A stretch of DNA of 64,000 nt from Whalleya microplaca (taxonomy: Eukaryota; Ascomycota; Sordariomycetes; Xylariales; Xylariaceae): contig MU385711.1 in the NCBI GenBank assembly GCA_022497155.1, forward strand, positions 992,001 through 1,056,000, read 5' to 3'. Positions 1 to 11,601 of this stretch are shown in pieces. The position numbers and the translations under genes were made by a program. The notes below the pieces were generated by a model. It was not told the origin of the DNA. It was given only the letters and a program-made list of their open reading frames with translations, and did no database searches. Positions within the stretch are counted from its first letter, which is position 1. Each line of letters opens with the position of its first letter.

Positions 1-246
1 GTCAATCAACAGCCATTGGATGGCGACAACATGGATTTGGAAGTTGATTCTGGGTGCGGTGACCCGAGCGAGGAGTCTCCGTCCAGAGACTCTCAAGCTT
101 TGAGACATGCCGGGACGCCAGCTGGAATCAGAAAAGCCGGGTTTCTGCGATACAGGACCTCAGCAGAGGTCGCTCTACAATGCAAAAATATGAAGAGAAG
201 TGTGCCGAGAATGCGCAGAAGGCCGAAGATAAAACCACCATCGTGA
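1..246 (+). CDS. possible 3' end of a gene entering from the left edge
   Basis: Frame 1 is open from base 1 to a TGA at 244-246 (81 codons). The peptide is acidic and Ser-rich first and basic at the C-terminus (RMRRRPKIK). No in-frame ATG near the left edge looks like a real start, so if this is coding it is the last exon of a truncated gene. I recognise no domain. An 81-codon open frame can arise by chance, so this is tentative. Confidence 0.25.
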   Translation, partial: VNQQPLDGDNMDLEVDSGCGDPSEESPSRDSQALRHAGTPAGIRKAGFLRYRTSAEVALQCKNMKRSVPRMRRRPKIKPPS

Positions 247-1743
247 CTGGTGGCTCTGGTTTTGATGGCGTTTTCATCATGCAGGATGCATTTTCTTCAA
301 TATGGATTGGTTAGATACGTTGTATATACCCAAGGTCAGGCGTTATATGGGAATTAGTCATGGTAGGGTCAGATATTGCATTACATCGGACTCATCGGTT
401 GGTCCCTAGGTGGGACGGGCAGGGCATTATATTCACGGGACAGGAATCTGGTAGCATTTGATTTGGCGTTAACGAGGGTTATGCAGCAAACAGTCCGCGT
501 AGGACTCTCAGATTGGCGCAATTGGAAGGAGGGTGGACTATATCAGGTGGTTTAGAAGGCGTCCCGTCACCCGGGTGTAAGTTAGTCATATCTTCATATG
601 AGCTGCACCTACTGGACTCCAGAGGGGTATGGTTCTCGACTGTACTCCTTTGTTCGAGCTCAATTACAACGAGATGTTCCTTCAACGGAGGCCATCATCG
701 TCTTGAAGCTAGCTCAACGCAGCGATCAATCGAGTTCTTGCAAATACAAAGCTTTTCTAGCTCATTATGCATTGTTTCCGGAAAGCAGTGGCTACTGAGG
801 CATTTGAGCTTTGTCTTGAAGAATGCCTTTCGCCCAGGACTGTGCGCTGATGCGACAAAGAGTCATACTTGGAGTTTGCTAATTTTGCTATAGGATGTAC
901 ATTTAATTGAGAGCTCTTGGTCAGGTAATGTGACCATCCGAAAGATATCATAGGCGAGGGCGAAAAAGTATGCCCCTGGAGGGGTGCTCGCCCGATATCT
1001 AGGGCTGTTCCCGCGTGCTTGACTCCGTGTCATAATTAGCATATTCAATGAACGAGGAGCTACCTCAAACGACGGCGTTTCCCGGGTCATGTTGGTGAAG
1101 ATTTCGGATTGTTGGAGATACCCATATTTGGCATTACCCGTTCCTTCGCGAGATGAGTCTACATTCCTGGCATTCTTTGTCCCTATCTTCACCCCGCAGA
1201 AGCCTGCGCCTCGATGCCCCAGGGCTTCATTATAACTATACATCATCATCAACGGTCAGGGTTATTTTCTTTGATCACCTTCTTTGTTCTCCCTCTCGAG
1301 GGACGTTTCGCCATGGCGTGTGGAAGCCCAAATGGGTACACTCGGCGATCCGCCGAGGAGTGGAGGGCGTCGTGCAAGATGCTGCTCATGTTTAAAAGAA
1401 CCCCAAAGGAATGGACTTCTTGAAGTCCAAGTTCGCTTGATACTTCGACTCACATTCCTCTGTACAATTATCTTATTGTTCACTTGTTGCTACAGACATT
1501 CAATTATGACAAGTCTGTAGTCTCATCAGCCTCAGCGTGGCTTACATTGTCCCCCATACCTGCTGTTGCCGTGGCAGTATTCACATGTTTTGTTGACTTA
1601 CATACCGGTTCTAGATACAAGGGCACCATATGGGCCTCGAAACCTTCTTTTGCCTGTTTCTTACATTTCATTGAACTCCAAGGATACGGATCTGACCAAT
1701 TCGCATTGAAAATACAGTTGTCATTGCCCTCCTCTTCAACATT
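247..1743. other. wetA upstream region, no gene recognised
   Basis: About 1.5 kb without a convincing gene. Several overlapping open frames on both strands lack family resemblance. The last 600 bp holds three CATTCY motifs and pyrimidine-rich tracts, and it probably contains the wetA promoter and 5' leader. Long leaders are common for developmental regulators in these fungi (general knowledge). Confidence 0.5.
1162..1458 (+). promoter_or_regulatory. cluster of three AbaA-type CATTCY motifs upstream of wetA
   Basis: CATTCC at 1162-1167, CATTCT at 1171-1176 and CATTCC at 1453-1458 match the CATTCY response element of the TEA/ATTS-domain factor AbaA. AbaA acts directly above wetA in the Aspergillus conidiation cascade (established there). 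The motif is only 6 bp and expected about once per kb on two strands, so the excess is modest and function is inferred. Confidence 0.3.
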
Positions 1744-3600
1744 ATGGCCTTCACGGCGGTGCATTACCCAACGGACAAAGAGCAAGGTCAAATATCGTAT
1801 TGGCCTGACAACGATGAGCTGGCAATGGCAAGCGATAACTTCTTTGACCAGTTCATCACCTTTGATGCTGCAGATCCAGCAGCGTTGGGCGGCGACCTGC
1901 TTGAAGACCCTCCCAGTCCCTCTATCCTGCTCGACTCCCTCAACGATGACCAGACCAATTCGTCCAATGACCACGATACGCAACCTGAGCAGCTTCAAAC
2001 CGAGGTGCTGGCCACTACTTCATTTGAGATACCCTCGATACCTGTGACGATAGAACAAAGCAGATCTGCTCCGACAGTGCTCACTCCTTTGGCGGAAGAT
2101 CCAATACTAAGTGGTGGCTCAATCTCCGACTCAGAACTACTCCGCCTAGAAGGGATTTCCCTGAAATCCCCTAAAGAGAATGTCACAGCGCCCTCAAGCC
2201 CACCTTCGATGAGCACGGCGTCCATGAGCCCCCGGAAACACAGCCGATTTGTTGAGTCAGTATATGCCACCATTCGGCGAGCAACACATCGCTCAAAACC
2301 ACACAAACCCAACGGTCTACAAACAGGGACAAATACAGCAGCGATGATGGACATGTTTAGGAGGGACCCCAGCTCCCATCCCCACGAGCTCTCGGGTCTA
2401 AATATGAACAATTTTACTGAGGGCAGAGTTGAGGTGAAGCCCGAGCCCATTGATAGCCATGGCATACCCCTGTCACCGCCATTGACTGGTCGGATTCCTC
2501 CCAACTCTAACCATCACGGCAACACGATGCGTTTCGTGAGCGGCCACCTCGACGATCCGTTCTGCGACGGCATACTCGCCCCGCCCGCGACCATCAACCC
2601 GGCCAGGGGCCACAACAGCAACACTCCGATGAGCACGCCCATACTAAATGATGAAGCCTTCTACCAGCACAACATGGCCATGATGGACATGAACGCGCAC
2701 GCCTACCAACAGCAGCCTAAACAAAGAAGCACGAGCTCGGCTGAGTGGCCCGTCCAAGGCATACTCACGGATGACGCGAATCAATGGACCTCTTCCTCTG
2801 TAGCGTACATCCCCGATGGCGGGAATCTGCCGAGCCCCAGCTGGTGGGATCCGTCACAGGGGCCAATCGGCGAGCACCACCACCACAACGACCTGACCCT
2901 GCACAACCCGCAGGCTGACCTGTCCTACGAGTATACTGCGGAGCCGCTCTCGGGTCTCATGATCCACATGCCGCAGCCGCGGCACCCACAGGCGGCCGTT
3001 CTCAGCACCAACTTCAACGACGGCCTACACTCCCCGCGGGCCGCCTCTAGCCACTACCCCGCGCCACCGCCGTCGACGGGACACCGCCATCACCACCACG
3101 GGCACGGACACGGACACGGACATGGGCACACGGAGCGCCGTCCGCGCCCACGCGCCCCGTCTTCGGGGGCGCGGCACCACCACTCGCTGACGTCGCCGCG
3201 CAAGCAGCCGTCCTCGTACTCGCTGCACCAGATGGCGCGCCGCGACGAATCGCCGTCGCCGACGCCGCGCCAGCGGAGCTCGTCGATCTCGGTGCGCAAG
3301 CGGCGGTCGTGGTGTCGGCGGGAGCCGCGGACGCCGACCTCGTCGTCGGGCAGTCTTGGCTCTAGCAACGGCGGCGGTGGCGGCGGTGGTGGAGGGGGGA
3401 TCGACTTTGTGAATTTCACCCCGAGCGATAAGAATATGCTCATGACGGGGGTGGCGCCCAGCGGGTCGAGCAAGACGAAGGCGAGGCGCGAAAAGGAGGC
3501 CATGGAGCGCCGGCGCAAGATAAGCGAGGCCGCTAGGAAGGCTATCCAGGCTGCTGGGGGCGATCCGGACAAGTTGGTTGAGGGGGGCTTTTTTGATTGA
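1744..3600 (+). CDS. wetA: WetA-type conidiation regulatory protein
   Basis: Single-exon gene for 618 aa. WetA completes conidiation: it is needed for spore-wall maturation, dormancy and late spore gene expression, acting in the nucleus after BrlA and AbaA in Aspergillus. The identification rests on the C-terminus. Residues about 555-618 contain the hallmark segment with FVNFTPSD, then GVAPSGSSKTKARREKEA, then a basic helix and an AAGGD turn, ending at the stop as in the family. The rest is low complexity and typical of WetA: acidic N-terminus, Ser/Pro-rich middle, a His/Gly dipeptide run around residues 450-460 and a ten-Gly tract just before the conserved domain. ATG 1744 is the first in frame. 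Length is slightly above the roughly 500-560 aa usual in the family. I see no intron. Confidence 0.9.
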   Translation: MAFTAVHYPTDKEQGQISYWPDNDELAMASDNFFDQFITFDAADPAALGGDLLEDPPSPSILLDSLNDDQTNSSNDHDTQPEQLQTEVLATTSFEIPSIPVTIEQSRSAPTVLTPLAEDPILSGGSISDSELLRLEGISLKSPKENVTAPSSPPSMSTASMSPRKHSRFVESVYATIRRATHRSKPHKPNGLQTGTNTAAMMDMFRRDPSSHPHELSGLNMNNFTEGRVEVKPEPIDSHGIPLSPPLTGRIPPNSNHHGNTMRFVSGHLDDPFCDGILAPPATINPARGHNSNTPMSTPILNDEAFYQHNMAMMDMNAHAYQQQPKQRSTSSAEWPVQGILTDDANQWTSSSVAYIPDGGNLPSPSWWDPSQGPIGEHHHHNDLTLHNPQADLSYEYTAEPLSGLMIHMPQPRHPQAAVLSTNFNDGLHSPRAASSHYPAPPPSTGHRHHHHGHGHGHGHGHTERRPRPRAPSSGARHHHSLTSPRKQPSSYSLHQMARRDESPSPTPRQRSSSISVRKRRSWCRREPRTPTSSSGSLGSSNGGGGGGGGGGIDFVNFTPSDKNMLMTGVAPSGSSKTKARREKEAMERRRKISEAARKAIQAAGGDPDKLVEGGFFD

Positions 3601-4457
3601 CAGGGGGGAAAGGGGGGGCCTAGCGGGTAGGTGTTTGTGGGTGAGTGCATGTGTATGCGTGTGTGAGTGTCCTTGGGAGTGAGTGTGTTGTATCTGTCCC
3701 TTGTAATTCTTCTTTGTTCTATTTAGCATGTGGGAGGTGAATGGTGATCTCGGTACTGGGCTACGGCGCCTGTATCAGGAAGTGGGATAGAGGAAGCAAG
3801 AGGCTGTAAAATAGGGGACGTAGGACTGCATAGATGCAGATGGGCATTACTATAGGTGTTTCTTGGAAGGGGTGGAGCATATGACTTGATCTTTGTAATA
3901 ATTGGTTGGGTATACTTGCTGGGCCAATCGTATCACTCACTATCTTGTCTATTCCGTCTCATTTAAAAATATTTCTTGATTCAACTTATCAATCTGAAAT
4001 TTCAGTCTTCTATGTCTAGTATTCTATGCCTAGTCTTCTATGTCTAGTCTTCTATGTCTGCTTACTCACCATGAGTCAAGGGAACTTAACCCTATTCAAG
4101 TAGCACTAGCGTTCGTTGCAGCAGCAGGTTTTCGTCCGTTGCCCGAGTATACCTAATAACTATATTCATACATTTGGATATAAACTGTACTATAGCAACG
4201 TTCTTTGGATAACAGGCCAATACATATAAATCCCGCGAGAATTCAGTTATCTAATACACAGCAACTGTACAAGCATGTAACCTAAGTTCCTCTTAGTATC
4301 ATAGAGAGGTGGGATCCTGGTACAATTAGAGGAACTCACCTGTGGGAACGAAAACTGTACTTTATGTGCCAGCTTGAGTTTTATAACATGTCCATCATAA
4401 CAACAGAGATCTTTTCTTTTTTCGAATGTTGGTGATTTCGAGGTGCCACCATGGATG
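3601..4457. other. convergent 3' spacer after wetA
   Basis: Spacer between two convergent genes. It begins with a G-rich then GT-rich tract (3601-3700), probably the wetA 3' UTR, continues AT-rich, and includes a 14-bp tandem repeat. No gene seen. Confidence 0.6.
4007..4062. repeat. 14-bp tandem repeat, four copies
   Basis: Units at 4007-4020, 4021-4034, 4035-4048 and 4049-4062. Units 1 and 3 are identical (CTTCTATGTCTAGT). Unit 2 differs at two positions and unit 4 at the end. It is a minisatellite in the shared 3' spacer; no function is evident. Confidence 0.9.
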
Positions 4458-6358
4458 TCAGGTGAATTCCTTATAATCGAGCGGCCTGCTAAGGATTGTC
4501 TCCATAGTCTCCCAATATTCTGGAGTCAAAGTCTCAGGGTCATCACCCCCATACGTTCCACTACTGTCTCCAGAACTAGCATCCCAGCAGAGACTGGGCG
4601 AAGATAGGTCGTAAGTATGTTGAGGACTGGCCCGGGAAGATTGACCGACCGTCTGAAGAGAATGCATACTCTGATCAAATAATAAAGCATCCGTATATGT
4701 ACTGAGGATATCTAGGTTTCTAGTGGATGCGTGAATGCTTTCGATTGACTGGCGATCAGTCGAAGTCTCCAGAATAGAAGTGAGTTGTTGCGAGGTAGGT
4801 GGAATATTGAAGTAGTTAGAGCTCGTCTCTTGCTGTGATAGCCAGCTTCTCATACAAGATTGATGAAGCAAACTGTCTTTCAGATCCTTTTCAGCGTGAG
4901 GGTATGGGCATTCTGGTGGAGTTGTTGTCTCTCCGAAGAGTCTTCCCCAGATCCAGTACCACTTTCTGTTGAAGCTCACTCTGGCATTTGAAACTCGTTT
5001 CAATTTGACATTGGCGTGAGAATTTAGATGTTGTTTGAAAGCGCTCATGTTCTTGAAGCTCTTATGCATACAACGCGAATGCTCTTCTGGATATCGTTTG
5101 TAGAATGGACATGCAACGGGCTTCTTCTTGTCCACTTCAGCCGTCGGTCGGCACGAATTGCAGGCTCGGATCGACTTATTGTCGTGTCTATTTTCTTCAA
5201 TATCTCGCTGAGAGAACTCTCTCTCTTTAAAAATATACTGAACTTTCTCGTCATTTTCACATGAAAAGCTACGCGAAAAAGGCGGAGCGAGCGAAGACTC
5301 TTGATCATAATTTGGTACTACCGTTTGGTGGTGATAGACATTTGGTAGAAAGGCTGAGCTTTCGTACGGGAGAGAAAATGATTGTAATCCATCAGGTGAC
5401 GTTTGTGTAGTTATTCCCTGCGATGCAACAGTTTGAGAGAAATCTGACGTATGTGTATCGTTGGCTACGCCCGTGGGTCGTGCCCAATTCGATGTATTAG
5501 TATTAAGTCTAGGTGCTCGAAACTCAAAAGTGTATGGGCCGTCAGATTCAGCGCCTTGGAAATCATCATCCAACAGGGTAGTTCCGTCAGCAATAAAAGG
5601 TATAGCTTTATCTGATTGGGACGCTACTTGGTATGAGGGGCATTGAGCCTCATTAAAATGCCAAACGCTTGCATCCAATCCAGTATTGTGTTGGTGGTAT
5701 CGAGTCAAGGGCGAGTGAGAATCAGTTTGAGAAGCGAAGAGAGACTCAAAAGACTCAAAACTGGAATGATTTTCAGCCTCAGGGAAGACGTCAACCGAAT
5801 CCGAGTTTGATCTGACCGTTGTAGCAGTTTCCCGTGGGCTAGGACTCGGGCTAGAGTTAAGTGTACGTTCACCCTCGCCGTAATCGTCCCAACAAGTGTC
5901 ATTTCCAGAGTCAGGTTTAGTTTTCGCACTTCTAAGACAAGGAGGCTCAAGTGGGGTCACTTGTGTTCCATTGGCACTAGTTAAGCACCTCGAAGGTGTT
6001 TGATTGTCAGCTGTATTCTCAAGGAGTGACGGTGCGGCTCTGCTGCTGATCAGAGACTGTTCGGTCTCATGCAGAGCCGCATTATTTTGCCGCAGAGCCT
6101 CATTCTGAGCAGCGACACAGTTTTCGTCGGCTCGCAAGTTAAAAAGCACCTTGCTGCCATCTTTTACATGTAGAACTGTGACACCGCACTCAACACATTG
6201 CGGGTGCCCGCAACACACACACCATTGGTTGAGTTCAGATATTCCCCCATATCTGCAGGAACACTGAGGAATAATTAACGCCTGTTCTCCAATAATCATT
6301 AGGTACTTACACAGAACCACCACTGTTCTAATGTGACCGAACTTCGGTGTTCAGACAT
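4458..6358 (-). CDS. C2H2-type zinc-finger domain protein, two exons
   Basis: Model: exon 1 6311-6358 (16 codons, MSEHRSSVTLEQWWFC), intron 6264-6310 (47 bp, donor GTAAGT, acceptor CTCAG, phase 0), exon 2 4458-6263; 617 aa. Starting at the nearer ATG 6323 would read through the intron, so the spliced start is preferred. The N-terminus has paired cysteines (C-S-C, then CVCCGHPQCVECG), a probable small zinc-binding knuckle. Around residue 395-490 comes a fungal C2H2-like block: CPFYKRYPEEHSRC, a MSAFKQHLNSH helix, then WIWGRLFG and ECPYPH. This pattern occurs in many Pezizomycotina proteins annotated as C2H2-type and presumed transcriptional regulators. The intervening 250 residues are Ser/Thr/Asp-rich and probably disordered. 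Target genes are unknown. Confidence 0.75.
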
Positions 6359-9294
6359 ATACTGGCCTGTCGTCATAGTGCCCATGTTATGGTTGATACT
6401 ATTCACATCATACGCAGTTCAAAGTGCAGAGAATGTGGATGGCGTGCATCTACGGCATCAATAAAGTTAGACAAGAGTGCTGCTATTCTTATTTTCCTTC
6501 GATAACTCCATATTCATAGTCTGATCTTAGCATTGCCTTATGTCATTGACCATTCAGAAGACCATTCTCGTCGACTACAGAACGTGAAGGCCCAATTACC
6601 ATATAGCTTACGGACTGCGATCTCAGAGGGGAGATGCATGATCAATGTTATGATAGAAAGGTACCTTCTTACAGTATACTTTAATCAAGTGTTGATCAGA
6701 AAGTACCCCGAGAAGTACCGTTTGGTCAAGGGCGTGATTTTCTGAGGCCATGCATCCCCGGGGTGAACATGCACTCAAGTGTTGTTAAAGTACCATTGGT
6801 CCAAAACTTCGGGCTTACATGTCAAGGTACATTTGGATCAAGGTCTTCATCATTTCAGCCACACGTCTCAATGAGTTCTCTAAATTGATGATTGAATCTC
6901 TCATTGGTTTGGATGACATGTTGTCCTACCGTATGCTTCACCATATGTTAACAAGAAAAAAACCCGAATATATGTTGTCATTCGCCTCAACGGCGGTTTT
7001 TATTGTTGAGTGGCTTTTTCTTCATCCTTTTCTGAGGTCATTAGAGATACTGCTTAGTTTTCAAGGATGCCTAGGGGACTCCGTAGTGATATGGCAATAC
7101 AATGATTATAGTGTTTAAGGTACCTACGTACATGATCAAGCTCTTGGTCGACTTCTTTGCGTTTCTTGATTATCTGGATGTAGGCGTGTGCTTGATCAAA
7201 TATTTTGAGTCTAAGCTGAGAGGGAAAGAACAAATGGATGATACATATAAAGTCGTGGTGTGATTGAAAAGAAAAGTGATATGCTGCAATAACAACTACA
7301 GAGCATGATACCAACTCGTACCCAGCTACAAGAATGTCGGCTAATTCCGAGTCTCGAGACGTTATATTATTGAAATTAGGCGCTAGGTGAGATTTAAGAT
7401 TTCACGACTAGCTAGCCGTGCTAACCAACGAAGACGCAATGATAAGACTGACGAGAAACATATTATGTCGAGATTAGCTATGTTCACTAGCGATGGCCCT
7501 TCAACAGTAATTGGGATGCTATCTGCGGCGTCTGAGCCCGCCAGAGATCCGGTGAGGGACCGACTTCGAAGCGTTGGGGAAGGGCTCAGGGACTGGGATC
7601 GGCGGTGGGCTGCTGCATCGCACGCATGAGTTCACATACTTGATACTAGGTATCATACCTACTCGCATAGGAGACAATTCCACATCTGTATCTCGAAGTT
7701 GATCATACGGTTGACGATTATCGGATTGGTGTATGACGGTTGTAAAGTTCCCATAGCCTCGTAAAAGTTGTTAGGCTACTGGGCTACTTATTATTGCTTA
7801 TCTGAGAATCAAGACTCAGCGCTCATAAGCGTATGCCTTTTGAGATGTTAATTTAGGAGGGAAAAATTCAAGGGGAGTTAAGCAGAAAAACTAGGTCGTC
7901 ACGTCGTCACTTCTATACTATCTTACTGATGCTTAGCGAAGGAAGCTGAAATCACGAGCTCTCTAGCTAATGGCGATCCGTGTATATTATTATGCTTTGT
8001 GATAGAAGGTAGAGATGAACTGAGAACGCTGTGGAGTGGATGGGTCTCATGCAACTACGTGATGGTCGCACATCCTGATACTACCCTAAGTAGGCTCTCG
8101 TCCACAAGAGGATAGTGTCTGATTCTGTCCACGCTACAAGGTATGCATTTCCCGTTTGGTTCCATACTTTATTATTCATCTGCTAACAATCGCCCATGTC
8201 AGTAAGTCCTACGTCGGTAGAGCCTTGCCCCTTGATTTCGAAGGAGGGCTGGAGTCCTTAGAGTATTGTTATCTTTGGATTCTATCGCTTCAAGCTTGAT
8301 CCTTGAATGTTAATAATGATAGCTTTAGACATATTATTCGAACAGGTTAGTGATCAAAGTTGACGATACGTAGTCGAGAACCACTGAAACAATTGTGAAC
8401 TACACACATATGTACTACCGTAATATGTACCGCAGAAACAACACACATAGGTAGCTGAATGACCTCTACCCCACCTCACCATTTGTATGTTGCCTGGTAC
8501 CTGGTCCTGCATAAAAGTGATGACCGTCTGGTTCGCGGCCCAGGAGGGGAATATCACCATTACCAGCCACTGCATCACATAGATTCAACCGGCGTTAGCT
8601 CAACTACATACATACGATTCTGGATAGCCAACCGTATGTCATAGGACCTCAATCTCGACCTCGCAGGACACCGAACCCAGCACAGCCGCTAGGCAACGCC
8701 TTAGCTGATACTCCCGCATCAGCGTCCGCTATCAACGACCAACACATGCATATTCCGCCACCGCAGCGGGAATAGCACAAGACCCGGTGCCCGCGGTTTC
8801 CGTCCCCAGTACTTGCGGCGAGCAACCCCAGCGTACAAGTAAAGTACAATCATCGCGCAAGTTTGATAAAGTTGACCCCTCACTCAAGTGCACGAAGCAC
8901 AATATGCCAGCTATCATCTCTCAGGTTGCTATCACCGCTGAGAAGAACACCCCATAGCTCTCGACAGGGTTATAGAGTACTTAGGGAAGAATTCGATAAT
9001 TGACAGCCTATCATGCCCTAGCTTTAAGATGAATAGGGATGCTATCCCGGGTGCTACACAACACAACACTTCCTGACACGATAGATAGACCGTAGCCAGC
9101 AACACATTTCGCAAATGTCAACTTGGTATATGAGCAGCATAGCCTTCACAGACATCACAGTAGTGCGAACTTTAACAGACTTAAGTTAAATGATAGTATC
9201 TATCAAAAAGTAAAGCGTGATTTCGTCATTCATTACGAGTCATAGACAACACCTCTAACACCTTTTCCGCCTCCATCCTCTTTCCTCAACACCA
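6359..9294. other. 2.9-kb intergenic region, no gene recognised
   Basis: AT-rich spacer upstream of the zinc-finger gene and downstream of the F-box gene. Open frames are short (under 100 codons), scattered on both strands and unlike any family I know. No terminal repeats or tRNA genes were seen. Confidence 0.55.
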
Positions 9295-11601
9295 TCAACC
9301 ACGATTAAAAAGAATAGGCACATCCATACTCATATGGTCGTGCACGGGGTGTTGCGGCGTGCCCACGACTGGGGCGGCACTCTTGCCAAACAGACCCTCC
9401 CGGAACCTGGCACTACTCAGGAAGCCTCCAGCACCAAAGCTCTCTTTCCGAGTGGGGCCGCCGTGGGCGCTGTCCTTTCTCGAATAACTACTACTAGAGA
9501 ACTCGCGGCCTAGTCGACTGAGGACGCGCTCCTTGGCCCGCTGCAGGGCGCTCGTCTGGTACTCTGGGTCCTCGGCGACGAGGCGCTGCTTCTGCTCGGC
9601 CTCGATGTCGCGCTGCACGGCCGAGATCTCCTGGCAGAGCTCCGCGGTCGGGTCGAAGACCGTGGGCTGCAGCACGATGGGCATGCTGGGCGCTTTGCTG
9701 AGGATCGGCGCCGAGATATCCATGGGGGTGGTTACGGGGGTACTGGGTCGGAAGTACTCATCCACCAGCGAGTCGGATTCGTCCGTAGGCGAGTATGCCA
9801 GGTCTGGCTCTGAGCCTGAGTTGGAGAGCTGCGTTATCTCGCCGAAAAGGCGGCTTGAGGCAGTGGAGTATCTGTTCTCCACCTCGCCGAACAGGCGCGG
9901 TTGGGAGGATTGGTGGGGAATAGACAGTCGCGGAGGGTCCCGAGGGCGGTCCAGAGATTCGTTTGATGGCTTTCGACTCTGACTGTGCTTATGATAGCGA
10001 GGCTCTAGCTGCTCTAAGGATTCTTTCGACTTTTGATGTCTATGACGATGATGGTGATGATGATGATGTCGACGGTCATCTTCATGATCAATAGAATCTT
10101 GAGAGCGTTGGCGGTGGTGGTGCCGTCGTTCCTCCGGCGCCTTAACCTCTTGATGACGCTCATGGCTATCTTTACGCTTACGACGACGCTTGGTAACACG
10201 GCGCTTCTTGGTCTCGTTTGTATGTGATAGGCTGGCTTGTCGTGCAGCTTCTACGTCCGAAGCTAGGTCAAGATCGGGAATCTCTTCTGCAAGATCATAC
10301 CCGTCTTGACTGGCGTTCAAGTCAATCTCCAATAATTCTTGTGAGACTGCTCTTACGGCTGCTGATTGCTCAGACACGTCTTCTAGCAATTGCTCAGAAT
10401 GAATACTTGCGACTTCAGAAAGTGTTGCTATTGAATGTCGAGACCAATGGGTGCCACGTGGGGTGTCGTCCAACGGCGCGAACGCATCAGCCCAGTTGCC
10501 GTCGTTGATGAGAATAACATTCTCAAACTCAAATTCGCGTACACTATGTTTGTGTGCAGCAACTAGGTCAGCTACTTGCGGCGCATTCATGGTCGCATTT
10601 CTAACGGTCAAATAACGCAGCTTTCGTAAGACAATTGGCTTCCTTTCCGGTGCTGGAGGCAATGGAGACATCGGTGAAGTGACCTCGTGAAAGAGCTTTT
10701 GCGAACTTCGAGGCGGCGCAAACAAAGGATCAGCTGCGAGTGATAATGGACATGGTCCTCTTCGGCCAAGCCAAGTAAACGACAACTTCTCTAAGCTCGT
10801 TGAAAAGTTGCGAATGTAGTCATCGATCAACTTGAGATGATCGAGTCCGGGTGATGGCCCATAAAAGTCCCATGACTCTACGGAGATATGCATCTTCTGG
10901 ATCTGCCGCCATCGTCGGGTAGCCGACGGTAGGCAGCCAAAACCCGCGCCGTGCCGTAGATATATGAAAGCTGAGGGGTGAAGCGAGGATAGAGACAGCT
11001 TCGTCAGCTTTTTAAGGTCCGCCCTTTCCACGGAAATTCGGAGGCTAATAAGCGCATAGTCAACGATATCTCTCCGGTATCTCTCCTTGGGGTCTTGACC
11101 AGGCGTCTTAATAGTTAAATGTCTCATATTCGGCAAGTGCTTCATCGCATTAATGAAGGATGGCACATTCGATGCCGCATGAAATAACGGAGGGTATTGT
11201 TGTGTAAGTATCTCACCAAGCCCCGAGCTGGCGAACTTTGGCCTCTCCAAAACCGATGCCATCGAGGTATGAGGCTTATATAGGAAAGCAATCTCACGCC
11301 CACTCTCGGGATGAATCAGCGGGGGTAAGAATGAAGCACTTGAATGTGGAAAGTAGAAGGTAAGGTGTTCAATATGATGGCCTATTCTCGACAGAGCTTC
11401 GATTCTGCTCTGTCGAGTAAAGCTGTGGGCCGCAAAGGTCAGGTGGGTTCGTAAAAAAAGTCGTTTGGTAACGAGGTTGCAACATGCTGAAGAGGCAAGT
11501 CGCACATTGCAGATATCTTCCTTGGATAATAGTTCGAAGAGGTTCTCACGGACTTGGTCCGCCTGCCACAGGCAATAGAATGCTTGCAGTCCTGTTGCCA
11601 T
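9295..11601 (-). CDS. F-box domain protein
   Basis: Single exon, 768 aa from ATG 11601. The open frame continues eight codons upstream without an ATG. Residues about 13-55 (VRENLFELLSKEDICNVRLA, then S/C residues and a leucine-rich stretch) form an F-box, the Skp1-binding helix bundle of SCF ubiquitin ligases. Residues about 60-360 hold leucine-rich, LRR-like segments (LRHLTI, LTKLSLSSL, LRYLTV) likely to bind substrate. The C-terminal half is disordered, with a basic KKRRVTKRRRKRK stretch (possible nuclear signal) and a His-run (HHHHHHH). Family knowledge suggests substrate recruitment for ubiquitination; the substrate is unknown. Codon use is ordinary. Confidence 0.8.
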   Translation of the reverse strand: MATGLQAFYCLWQADQVRENLFELLSKEDICNVRLASSACCNLVTKRLFLRTHLTFAAHSFTRQSRIEALSRIGHHIEHLTFYFPHSSASFLPPLIHPESGREIAFLYKPHTSMASVLERPKFASSGLGEILTQQYPPLFHAASNVPSFINAMKHLPNMRHLTIKTPGQDPKERYRRDIVDYALISLRISVERADLKKLTKLSLSSLHPSAFIYLRHGAGFGCLPSATRRWRQIQKMHISVESWDFYGPSPGLDHLKLIDDYIRNFSTSLEKLSFTWLGRRGPCPLSLAADPLFAPPRSSQKLFHEVTSPMSPLPPAPERKPIVLRKLRYLTVRNATMNAPQVADLVAAHKHSVREFEFENVILINDGNWADAFAPLDDTPRGTHWSRHSIATLSEVASIHSEQLLEDVSEQSAAVRAVSQELLEIDLNASQDGYDLAEEIPDLDLASDVEAARQASLSHTNETKKRRVTKRRRKRKDSHERHQEVKAPEERRHHHRQRSQDSIDHEDDRRHHHHHHHRHRHQKSKESLEQLEPRYHKHSQSRKPSNESLDRPRDPPRLSIPHQSSQPRLFGEVENRYSTASSRLFGEITQLSNSGSEPDLAYSPTDESDSLVDEYFRPSTPVTTPMDISAPILSKAPSMPIVLQPTVFDPTAELCQEISAVQRDIEAEQKQRLVAEDPEYQTSALQRAKERVLSRLGREFSSSSYSRKDSAHGGPTRKESFGAGGFLSSARFREGLFGKSAAPVVGTPQHPVHDHMSMDVPILFNRG

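Noticed and set aside
3025..3729. Arg/Pro-rich minus-strand frames opposite wetA
   Set aside because: Low-complexity antisense of the His/Gly/Ser-rich GC-rich wetA coding sequence.
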